Shown here: positions 1 to 11,300 of the stretch, piece by piece | Numbering within the stretch: the stretch's first letter is position 1 | Layout of the letters: the number at the start of each line of letters is the position of its first letter | NCBI RefSeq assembly: GCF_003945595.2 | Contig: NW_024104349.1 | Span: forward strand, 806,001-870,000 | Direction of reading: 5' to 3' | DNA from: Pipra filicauda | Lineage: Eukaryota; Chordata; Aves; Passeriformes; Pipridae | Length of the DNA stretch: 64,000 bases | Notes under the pieces: generated by a model | The model's input: the letters and a program-made list of their open reading frames with translations, nothing else | Databases searched by the model: none | What the model was told of the DNA's origin: nothing | Translations under genes and position numbers: made by a program

Positions 1-2237
1 TTCCAGTGATTCCTGGGGGGCACAGCTGGGAGGAGGGTTTGTGTAGAGCTGGGAGTTTTTTCTGGGAGTGTATCCATGGTGTGCCAGGAGGGCACTGCTG
101 AAGATGTGCTGTGTGTGAATTGTTTTCCTTCCAGATTTCCTGATGGCCATGCCATGACTTTGCAATCAGCTCCTGGTAATTGCTGATTAAAGAGCAGCTC
201 TGTGGGCAGGTGGCTCACCCATGCCTGGAGAGAGTTGGGAAGTTTGACTTTCCAAGGACTGTGAGGTCACCTTAGATGCCCTGGCACACCCTGGTTGCCT
301 CTTTCTTCCCTGTGGGATGGGAGAAATCCCCACCACCATCCCTCTGTGTGCTGGGGTGGTTTCTCCTCCCCAGTCCACTCCCAGGATTACTGTCTCTGTT
401 GGCAGGGGGGCTCTGGGACTGTCATAGCTCCCCAAAATTAGGACATGATCCAGGGAGACTGATGCAAAGGGAAGGAGCTGCTTCTGTGCTCTGACCCCCT
501 GCAAAGGTTGGAGACGGGTTTCCTGCAGGGTTTAACATCTGTATGAAGTTGCATCTCTCTTCTGGAAGTACCCCCGTGGGCTTTGCCATCGGCATGGACG
601 TGTGGAAAGGCAGCTGTCCCCAGGGCACACGGAGTCAGGGAGACTTGTAATGTGTTGTCACTAAAATGGTGTGGTTTTGTGTTAAAATGAAGTTGAGATT
701 GGAGCCTGTGCTGGAATCGGGGCTTTCTGCTAATAATTTTTCGATTTTTTAAACAGAGATCAGTTAAAGAGGCTGCTGGTAGCAGAATTTGGGACCATTG
801 CATGTCAGAACTTTTGGAAAACAGTGAATTTCAGCCCATCCATGCTCACTAACTGCCTTACCCTTGTGTTTGGTGTGGGGTTGATCTCCTTCTGTGCAGC
901 ACTTGAGGAATTTCATTGACACATGAATCCTGTGTGTGCCAGGGGATGGAGAGTGTGAGCAAAACGCAGCATTTTGGGGTCTTTGGCGTCCTCTGCTTGG
1001 ATGGGAGTGGGGTTTGGGCTCAGCCCAGGCAGCAGGAGACTTCTGGCAGATGCACAAATTGCCTCAGGGGACCAAACCAAGGGTCCATCCTGCCCTGTCC
1101 CTGCCAGTGACAAGGTGTTGGTTCAGGAAGAGGTCATGGATGAACCCCATGGAGGCAGCCCTGGGACTCGGGAACAATCAAAGAGAGGGGAGGTGTTGCT
1201 AACTGGTATTTAGGCCCAAGAGAGACATTTCCTGAGCCTCCACCTGCTCTCTCCATTGAAGGTGTGGGGTTTGGGGCTGAGACACTGGTTTGTCATTGTT
1301 ACTGCACCCGGAGATGGTACTCCCAGGTGGGGAAGGGGACAAGGACTATGGACAAGGGTACTGCTGGGAGCAGAGCATGAGCTGGGGAGGTTCAGACCCC
1401 AGACCTCCCCAAACTTGCAAACCCCTGAGGAGCTGCTTGCTGTCACATTGCCTTCTCCATGGAGGACACCCCATCGTGGGGTCTGGTGGGGTTTTGCGTG
1501 TCACTGAGGAAGGATTCCCCTCCCAGGTCCCTCCCTGTGAAACCACATTGATGTCAGGAGGATAAAAGTATTTTTGGGTACCCGTCCAGCCGGGCACAGG
1601 GGTGCCACACTGCAGGTAACAACTGGGAAGGAAGAAGTCATTTCAGTCGGTGCGTTTTGAGGTCCCAAGGCACCCTTTGAAACAGGCTGTGGGACCATCT
1701 TTGATGGCACATCATTTTTCCATCCAAAATCCATCCCTTTGTTTCTCTTTAAGCAGCAGTTCCATTTTAAACCCACGCCATCTTCCCTCACGCCATAAAT
1801 CAGTGTCTGCCATCTGCAAAACATCTCTTTGCTCCTCCTAAGCTCGACCACGCCAGTGACTTCAGCCTTTCCCATGTTCCCGGGGAAAGGGCAGCGAGGA
1901 GCTTGGCATGCAGTGACACAGTGCTGTCTCCCCACGGGCTAAATCCCAGTGTCTTGCCCACAGAAACCCAACCTCTGAGGATGTCAGAGGGCTGGTTCCT
2001 CCTGCCATCCATACCCACAGCTCTGTGTCCGCATCCGGGCGCTGGTTCCTCCTGCCATCCATATCCATACCCATATCACCATGTCCCTCCCAAAGGTCCA
2101 TGGAGTTCAGTGAGGTGTCCAAAGCCCCTTTGGGGTGGTGGATGGCGCCACAACAGCCCCTCCTACTGTTGATGCTGTTGCTCGTGGTTGTGCCACGAAC
2201 TCAGCGGAGCTCTCCTGTCCTTTCCTTTGCGCTCCAG
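1..2237 (+). other. SAMD4A intron (partial), no exon recognised
   Basis: This is unique GC-rich intronic sequence upstream of the SAM exon. No conserved SAMD4A N-terminal segment is found here. A block of about 23 bp (gctggttcctcctgccatcc...) occurs at 1991 and again at 2041, a local duplication with a 50 bp offset. Short open frames here have no recognisable product. Confidence 0.7.
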
Positions 2238-2347
2238 ATGTCCCGGCCTGGCTGAAGAGCCTCCGGCTGCACAAATACGCCGCCCTCTTCTCCCAGATGA
2301 CGTATGAGGAGATGATGGCCCTCACCGAATGCCAGCTCGAGGCACAG
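2238..2347 (+). CDS. SAMD4A: SAMD4A exon: first half of the SAM domain
   Basis: The acceptor is ctccag just before 2238 and the donor gtacgt follows 2347. The exon enters in phase 1 (an Asp codon split across the intron) and leaves in phase 0. It encodes the start of the SAM domain, [19 protein letters not shown]. The Leu and Lys in LRLHKY match positions that contact the RNA hairpin in Smaug and Vts1 structures (family knowledge). Confidence 0.96.
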
Positions 2348-5300
2348 GTACGTCCCACGTCTCCTGGGGGACGAGACTCTCCCGGGTTTCCTTTGCGTGC
2401 CTTCCCATGGAAGGCGTTCAGCCCGCGGGTGGTTGGGAAGCAAACAGAAAAAAAAAAGGAAAATTTGGGTTTGGGAATGAAAAAGAACCCCCACGTTGCA
2501 CCTGAAAAAGACCTTGCATGTTCTTACTGGAACAGCATGGAAGTCCTTTCACTGGGAGCTGTGCTTGGATTTTTTCTCCACTTGGGATGGAGTTCAGGAG
2601 TTTAAGGGGCGCAATCTGCAGTAGCCAACTGCTTTAAAGTCAGTGGGGAAAATTTCCTTTGAAAATGTCGTAGAGTCATAGAATAACAGAATGGTTTGGG
2701 TTGGAAGTGACCTTAGAGATCATCTAGTTTCAACCCTCCCTCCTTTCAGGTTCACCTCTGCGTTGTCCTTGGGATGAAGGGGACCAGGCAGCACCTTTGC
2801 TCTCCCTGTGGGAGGTGTACCGGGGAGGGACAGACTAGCTGGATATCTCCATCTTCAGCAAGTCTCCTGAGTGATTTTCTGTGTCCCCCACGAATCCCTG
2901 CACTCAGAAATTTGATTAATTTCTAGCAGCCCTTTTCATTTAGGGGAGGAAGGGTTTGGGTGGCCCCAGCTGTCCTGTGGAATGTTAATGCCGAGTGTTG
3001 TGCTGTTTGTTACAGAACGTTACCAAAGGCGCAAGACACAAAATAGTCATCAGTATCCAAAAGCTAAAAGAAAGACAAAACCTGCTCAAATCTCTAGAAA
3101 GGGTAAGTAATTCACCACTATTTTTGTATTTCTTGTGTTTTTAAGAAGCCAGAAGTTAGTTCTGGGGTGAAGCACTCTTTGGTTTCACGTGTTGTGGGGA
3201 TCTTCTGCAGGGAAGTCTGATGTTGGGTTGGCCACGTATGAATAATGTCTCAAACACTCCTGTACCAGGTGCAGGTTTTATTTCGCAGAATCACTGAATG
3301 GTTTGGGTTGGAAGGGACCTTAAAGACCATCTCGTTCCAACTCCCTGCCATGGGCAGGGACAGCTTCCACTAGACCAGCTGTTCCTCCAAGCTGTGTTTT
3401 ACAGAGTGGGTCCTAATCCATCTCCGGCACTCATGGAGCTGGAATGGATTTGCCCTGTAGCCCTGGCCAGCTCCAGGATGTTCAGAAAGACCTGAGCTTT
3501 CCTGGAATGTCATATGGGCAACCTGTTCCCAGATAAAACACCAGACACCCACATTGGTGTCCGAACAACATCTTGAATTTCCAAGGAGAACAACTAGAAA
3601 CTTCTTTATCACCTCCACAGAAGCTTAAACCCTGCAGAGAGGGCTGTAGGGAAGCAGCAGCACCACAGCCTTGCTGAGAGCAGCTCACCCAACCTCTCCC
3701 TATTTATTATCACTGTATTATATTATATTTAATTGCACCATCTTCAAACAGCAACTCGCAGAGCCTCCCACTAGGGGCTTTTAAATACTTCTGTGGTGTG
3801 TTGCTATTTATTGGTGTTTTCCTTAGCTCACTGCTTCACTATTTATTTATAATACGGGCTTGTACTCAGAGTATGGCAGGAGCTAATAAAGCCATATTTA
3901 CCTCCATTATTAATAATGACTGTTAAATCCAAGAGCCAGCCCTCTGGCTGCAGCACTCTGTTTTCCAGGCGATTGCACAGCCTCTTCCCCCACTTCTCCG
4001 CCGGGGTTTTGAAATATGGGATTGATTGAGCGGCGCGGTGCGGGAGCTGGAGCCCGGCTCAGCTGACCCGGCACGCCGTGAAATCCGGGAGAAAAGTGGC
4101 AGGGACCAGGTTTGGGCCCTCCTGGTGTGGGTTTGGGCTGTGGGGCTCTGACACTGTCCCGCTTTGCTGGGGCTCAGAGCTGCCTGGGAACTGCTTTCCC
4201 TGGGAGGAGACGTCCCCGGTTTTCCAGGCTTCCCATCCAGTTTTTTGCTAAACAAGAGCATGTGTGGGACTTGATGTTTTTGGGCAGTGTCTCGCTGCTA
4301 AAGATTGCTGCTTTCTTGGAAAGAGGTGCTCCACCCCTCTCTGCCGGTTAGCAGAGCAGGATTTTTTCCCAAAAAACAGTGCCCAGCAGACTGACATCAT
4401 ATCTTTGAGAGAAGTGGAGCTGAGACATCCAAGAGCAAGCTGGAATTAGGATGAACAACCATTTTGGAGCTTACATGCCAGAATCCCATGTGCCCACTTA
4501 GTGTCCCTTCCCTCAGGACATCCAGGGCTCTCTCCAAGAGGTGCCTCTTTCCAAACAGTGTCCCATGAGCCAGACTGTTCAGGAGCCTGCAACGAGCTGT
4601 TCCAGGCTCCATTAAAAACAAAATGCAATTGTTTCCCATCAGTGGGATGAGGATCTGACAGTAGAAAGGAAGTTCTTGATCCACACCAAGAGCAAGGCTG
4701 GGGTGCACCTAAATTCTCTCCCTCCTGGGTGGACCTGCCCCGGGATCTCCAGGCTGGATGTTTTTCCTATAGGGATATCAGTTCACCTGCAGCCTCATGG
4801 TCTCCCCTTCTGTTTCCAACCACAATCCACCTGCTCCCCTTGAAACCCTCCTGGTCCCTTCTGCCTCCACTCTCCCAGCCCATCCCAGTGTGGTCAGGGA
4901 TTTCCTGGCTCCTGCATCCCAGAGTGGTCCTGGGCTCTGAGATGATCCCAGAGCTTGAGGATGCCATGGCAAGCAGTTTTGGGGCAGAGCAGTTAATGGG
5001 GAGCCGGGCTTGAAGGCAGTGCTGGAAACTGGAGACACGCCCATGTTAATAAATGAAGTTCCAATGAAATAGAGCTGAAATGAACTGAAGGAAGGGAAGG
5101 GAGAGGAGGAAGATAATCGCTGGTCTGGGCGTTAAAATCTCCCAGGCTCAGTTGCTCTCCTGGAGTTGCCATCTTCCTGGTGGAAATTTGGAAACACTGA
5201 AGCAGGACTGTTACTGGGTTTGGGTCCCAGTGATTGACAGGGCACATTTATCTCTGGGAATTCAGGTCTGAACACATCCATGGATAATCAGATACAGTCT

Positions 5301-8300
5301 CTGCAGCAGCTCCACACTCTCCTGGTCTAAGGGAAAAACTTGGGCAATTAAACGTGGCTGTTGACTGTGGAATGCAGCAGGATCCTGGAGGGGTTCTCGG
5401 GGGCGTCACAGTCAGGGTCTGGTTTGTAGCTGGTGTCCCGTTGTCCCTGCAGAGACAAACCCTCTTCTCTTGAACCCACAGGACATCCTGGAAGGTGGCA
5501 ACTTGCGTGTCCCGCTGCAGGAACTACACCAAATGATCCTCACCCCCATCAAAGCCTACTCTTCCCAGAACTCGAGCACGGAGGAGCACAGCCGGGACGC
5601 GGACTCTCACCACCCCTCCTCCCTGATTGGCTCCGACGGCCAGGGCTCCGACTGCAAGGACTCTGCCGCGGGTGGGATGCAGCAGCACCACTTGCCGGGA
5701 TGTGAGGGCGAGTCGGGGGGGGCCCCTTTGCCCGAGGGTGACCTGCCTGGACAGTTCACCCGAGTGATGGGGAAAGGTGAGCGGCTGCCACTTGTCAGGG
5801 GCCACTTGTCGCTGGGGAGGGCTGCTTCGGGGTGGGGAGTGTGTGGTGGCAGCACTGGCAACCGCCTTTCCCTGAGCTCCTGCAAGTCCCTGTCTCAAGG
5901 GGTGAGGATTTTTTTGAGGTCCCTTCATGCTGTGGTAAGAGCTAAGAGTGTGGGGTGGGGAGGTGGGCTGTGATTTTGGGGAGGGGCAGTGGTGGGACAG
6001 GCTGCCTGCCCCAGGTTTGAAATGGAGAGCATCCTCTCCCTGCCCCAGTACCATCCTCTACCAGCCCCAGGTCCAAGGTGGATAGTATCCTTTCCCTCAG
6101 GTCAGGGGTGGAGGGCATCCTCTCCCTTCCCATTCAGAGCCCTGGGTCATCCCAGCAGTCCAGAGGTGTTTTCATCAGCATCCCTTGGACTTACTCTGTT
6201 TGTGGGGAGGTAGCAGTGGTGCATGGGCTGGACATGAACCATCTGGAGTGCCAGTCAGTGGGTCCAAGCCCCTTTTTAAGCCCCAGTCTAGATGCAGGAC
6301 TTCCAGAATACTCCGGTGCCATTCCATGCCCGGTGCAGGGTGCACATCTTTGCATCAGGAATAACACACTTCAGGTGACAGAAGCAATGTGAGATGGAGA
6401 CTGACCTCCTGTGCTTTATACAGGGCTCTTGGAGCAAATCTGTGTGAGCTTGGACATGCCCTAACCCCTGTTAGTGGCACTTGAGGTGTCAGTGCTGGCT
6501 GACTGAAGGAAGATCTCCCTGGGGAAGTGGGAAAGGGGGGATCTCATCCCCAGAAGACCGGGATCAGAAAGAAACTCTTTGGGATGCCACGAAGAAATAT
6601 GAGCCTTGTCCCTATTTCCAACCTTTTTTGACAAAAAAATAGCTGAGGTGTTTTCTATGCAGAAACCTGGTGCAGAGTTTGTCCCCAGCTGATTCCCTGC
6701 AGGCACAGCCAAACACGGGGCTCTTGGCCCCATTTTATTCCCGTGACAAATGCCAAAGTGTGGCACAAGCCCTGCCAGGACGAGGTGTCTTCCTGGACTG
6801 CAAGGCATTCCTGCCCAGGGGTTATGACAGGAGAAACTCATTCCTCTGTGAGCTCATTCCCACTTGCTTTTATGGCACTAGTTCCAAAAGAGGTTAAAAT
6901 CCTCCAGGAAAGGTGGGAATCCATGTGCAGCAAGGGCAGACTTTAGCCATAGGAGCCGGAACTCTCTTGCCTAGGAAAAGGGAATAATCCTGTGCCCCTG
7001 AGTTGCTCAGGTCTAATTTTGGGGACTCCAGTGGTGTTACTCTGGATTTACACCTTCATAACAGAGAACAAAATCCGGCCCTAAATATAGGACGGCACGG
7101 CAGGAATTGGGGAAGGGTGTTTTTTTTCCCGCTGATGAGAAAACCTGCCCGTGGTTACAAGGGAAACGGGATGTCCAAGGCATTTGTTGGACTACCCTGG
7201 GTCCCATCTGGGTGTCCCCATCCCCATTTCCCTTCTCTTGTCTCTCTTTTTTCCAGTCTGCACACAACTTTTAGTTTCCCGACCCGACGAAGAGAATATA
7301 AGTTCCTATTTACAGCTCATAGACAAATGTCTAATCCACGAGGTGAGTCGTGAGGGATCATCTCAGACTGTTGTTCCCATCACTTAGAAACTGTTTCCAA
7401 AGTGTCTGTTTATGTAAACCCTTCGGTTTCTAACACAAATATTTTTGGGGGGTATTAATAGTAATTCTGACAGAACAGGGCTGGAGCGGGCGGTAGCTCC
7501 GACGTGATGCATGGAAATGTTACTTCCCCCCCACGCTCGCTTAATTCCCAAGGCCTGGAGCTGGGAAATTCATCTGGCACGTGACAGTCCCGTCGGCAGC
7601 TGGATGAAAGGAAGAATCCCGGGATGAGCGCGCGGGCGGTTTCCATCAGACAGACCCGGCGATCCCTTGGCGTTGCCTCCTCCTGTTTTGCAACACGTGG
7701 GATTTTGCAACAGGGGTTTTACATCTGTTCCCGCTCCCGGCAGATGTGCCTTGGCCGGGGGGATGGCTCGGGATGGCCCAGGCTGTGCCACAGGGCTCTG
7801 GCACGCTCCTGCCCTGTGGCAGGGAGGGAGGGATGGTGTCCCTGGTGTCCTACAGCGTTTCTCACCCATGCTGGCTGTACCTGGGACAACAAGCTGCTTC
7901 CCTCACCTGCCCATATGGCAGGGATCATGAGGAGATCACACCCTGGGGGAGCAGAGGTGGTGGGGGCTGGAGAACAAAGCCAGTAGGACATGGAGCTTTT
8001 CCCAGAGTGCCTACACTTTTCCCACCAGTGCCAGCCCATGTCCCAGGAACACCTTCTGCTTTGGCTCTGGCATAATCAGCACCGGGAGAGAGCATCTCCT
8101 CCAGAGGGTGGTTCAGAGCAATCAAGTCAGGCACTAATTAACCTCCAGATTGTCCTCCGGAGACCTTTGCTCCTCTCCGCTGGCAGCATGGAGACCTTGG
8201 GGGTCTAAAGTTAGCAGTGGTGCCACATGGGTGTCCCTGTCACCCACACCTCCTGCCTGGAGCTCTGGGATCAGGTCTATCCCCTGCCGGGGTGACCTTT

Positions 8301-11300
8301 GCAGGGAGCCCGGGTGGGTGACAGGGCTCACCCCGGGTCACCTCCCGCAGAGACTGGTGGCAGGATCAGAGCCAAGCTCTGCCCAGCCCTGAGAAGGAGG
8401 ATGGGATGCAGGATGCCACAGGGCAGATCAGCTTTCCAAATCCCAGCTTTTCCCACCCTGGCAGCATTTCTAGAACCATGTCCAGGTGACAAATTTCACC
8501 ACCCGTCGGGACCCACCATCAAGCCCCTGCTCTGCCAAAAGGGGTTGGCAGCCTCAGGGCAGAGCCAGGCTGTCACTCTGGGACACAGGGAATGCTGCTG
8601 GAGCATTTTCTCCACCTGAGATGAGTAAATCCTTGAGGGAGACCAGGGTTTCCCTCTGGACTTGCTGATGGCCAGCTCCAGCTGCTCTTCTTTACCCGCA
8701 CACACATCCCTCCTCCCTTTGTCCAGAAAAATATTCATTCAGTTCCTATTTTTCTCTCTCTTTTTTGGGGGACAGGCGTTTACAGAGATCCAGAAGAAGC
8801 GGCTGCTGTCATGGAAACAGCAGGTGCAGAAACTCTTTCGGTCTTTCCCTCGGAAATCCCTCCTGGAGCTGTCAGGCTATCGGCAGCAGAGGAGGTAAGC
8901 GGGATTTTGGGAGGGGAAGGATGGATGCAGTGGCCAGAGGAAGAGCATTCCAAGTGGGACCAGTGTCTCCCAAAAGAAAAGGATGGATCCTGATGGATTC
9001 AGAACTGTATTTTGGGAGGCAGGAGAGCAGGAAAAGCTTCAGCAATAAGACCCCAGGCGCTGGCTGGGAAGGGAATGGGGTTTTACTTGCATGTGGGGTC
9101 AGTGCCTTCCCTACTGATCCCACCAGGTTTCCCTGGCTCCAAATCCGGCACTTCCCAGCTGTGCAGAGTATCCCCAATACTGGGCTCTGTGTCTGCTGCC
9201 CTTTGCTGATGGCATCAGCAGTGAAGTTCCCCAAAAAGCTGTAAAGTGGCAAAAAAAAGGGCTGTGTTGGGGACACTTGTGTTTGCTCACTTCCAAGGAG
9301 GTGCTGGATTTCAGGTCATCCTGGGAAGTGTTGGGGTATGGCAGGAAGAGGTATTTTTAGATCAGTTTTAGCAACATCAACCCTTTGCTTCATTCTGCAA
9401 AATCTGGTGTATTGCACTCTGGTGCAAGTGATTTATTCTCCAGAAAGAAAGTGTTTTGGAGATAACTGGGATCAACGGGACAGCTGGGATGAAGAGTTCA
9501 GAAGGAAGGATCACAGAACTGGAGTGGTCCCCAGTTCCATGAAACAAAGTATCTTGGAATGGATTAAAACAAGTGGTTTCAGTGTTGGTGGCAGGATCAG
9601 AAGTGGAATGAATAGACAAGAGCAAAGGTGTTGGATGGACCTGTTTGCTGCCCAGCTGAATGAGCAGGGACACCAAGGTGACACCAGATATTGAGGGCAC
9701 CCTCACTGCTTTTGTTTCCAAGGATTACCTGGTTATTTTTGTGTCATTCTGTGACACAAACCATGGGGAGAGGGATGTTGGTGTGTGCAACCCTTCCCTC
9801 CTGGAATTAAAGATGGCTTGGTATTCTGAGATGTGTGTTTCAGGATGTTTGGGCTTTGTGGTCTTAGGTCTGGATGGTTTTGCTCTGGCCACGGGGAGCT
9901 GGATAAGTGTGGAAATGGGAGTGGGTGCAGAGCCAGTCCCACCTCTGCAGGAAAGCATCTTTCACTCAGCCCTCCCTGGTAAATCTTGGACTTGTTAGGT
10001 CAATCTAACCAAATTTTACAGAACTTGAGAAGTCTCAGAGAGGACCATCTTTTTAAAAATGAACCTCCTGGAAGGGGAGAAGGTCCAAGCATTCCCAGTA
10101 AAGAAAACCCAACAGCATAAGCTGAGCTTTTATTACTCTAGAGAATCCACACACAAGAGATCTCAAAGAAACCAGGTGCCTGGAGCATTACTTATTTTAC
10201 CTTATGTTTAAGAACAGGCCCATTTTGTGGGAGTAAAATAAACTTTAAAGAGAACAAATGTGAACCTGAGACCTGCTGAAGGGCAGTAGGGTGCCTGGCA
10301 CTGGGGAAGAAGAAAGGATGCTGCACACCCAGACTTCCTCCTTCCTGCTGCCCATGCAGGATGGAAGGACCGTCCTCAGTGGGGTGGGAGTGTCGAGACC
10401 CCTCTCCTGCAGCACTGTCCCCTTGTCCCCTCACAGAGGGGACTCACAGGGGTCAGTGCCTCACCCCCAGCGCTTTCTCTCTCCGCAGCCGAGGCTTTGG
10501 CCAGTCGAACTCCCTCCCGACAGCCGGATCCGCGGGGGCGGGGCTGGGCCGGAGGAACCCCCGCCAGTTCCAGATCCCCTCCCGCAACCTCCCCACGGCC
10601 CGGCTGGGGCTGCTGGGCCCCACTGGGCTGCTGGGCACCCCCCAGCGCAGCCCCGCCGCCAGCCCCGCCATCCTCAAGCAAGGCAGACAGGTTGGTCCGC
10701 GTTCGTGGCAGCTCCAGCCCTTCCGTCCCTTTTCCCACAAGCTTCCTTTGATTTCCCTCCTCTAACTTGTCTGGATCTCTTTTTTTTTTTTTTTCCCACC
10801 ACCTTTTCAAGCAACTGAGAGCAGTTTGTAGGTGTTTGGGTTGCGCTCCCCTCGGCGCAGAGGGATGTGGAAGAGGGACCGGCAAGAGGCGGGCAGAGGA
10901 AGAGGTGGATGGGGGAGAGCTGAGTCCTTACAGGGGCTTACAGAAATAGGGAGAGAGACTTTTGACAAGGGCAGATCGTGAAGGACAAGGGGGGGAAGGG
11001 TTTTAAATTGACACAGGGGAGATTGAGATGAGATATTGGGAAGGAATTCTAGACTGTGAGGGTGGCGAGGCCCTGGCACAGGTTGCCCAGAGAAGTTTTG
11101 GCTGCTCCATCCCTGGAAATGTTCAGGGCCAGGTTGGATGGGCTCGGAGCAGCTCAGTCTAGTGGAAGGTGTCCCTGCTCATGGCAGGGAAGTTGTAACT
11201 AGATGATCCTTATGATCCCTTCCAGTCCATTCTATGCTTCTGTGAGCCCAAGGGGGTTAGTTATAAATCCGTGCCACAAAGGGCTTTGTTTCACATCCCA

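Larger units (their letters stand above)
2348..5481 (+). other. SAMD4A introns between exons at 2238, 3016 and 5482
   Basis: The first intron (2348-3015) carries a CR1 fragment near 2670. The second (3103-5481) carries a CR1 fragment near 3286 and a markedly AT-rich block at about 3690-3915. The rest is unique intronic sequence in which I see no exon. Confidence 0.7.
5777..10488 (+). other. SAMD4A introns between exons at 5482, 7257, 8776 and 10489
   Basis: The introns 5777-7256, 7343-8775 and 8895-10488 hold mostly unique sequence. About three imperfect copies of a roughly 50 bp motif (aggt...ggagagcatcctctccct) lie at 6013-6130. No RNA gene or recognisable mobile element was found. Confidence 0.65.
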
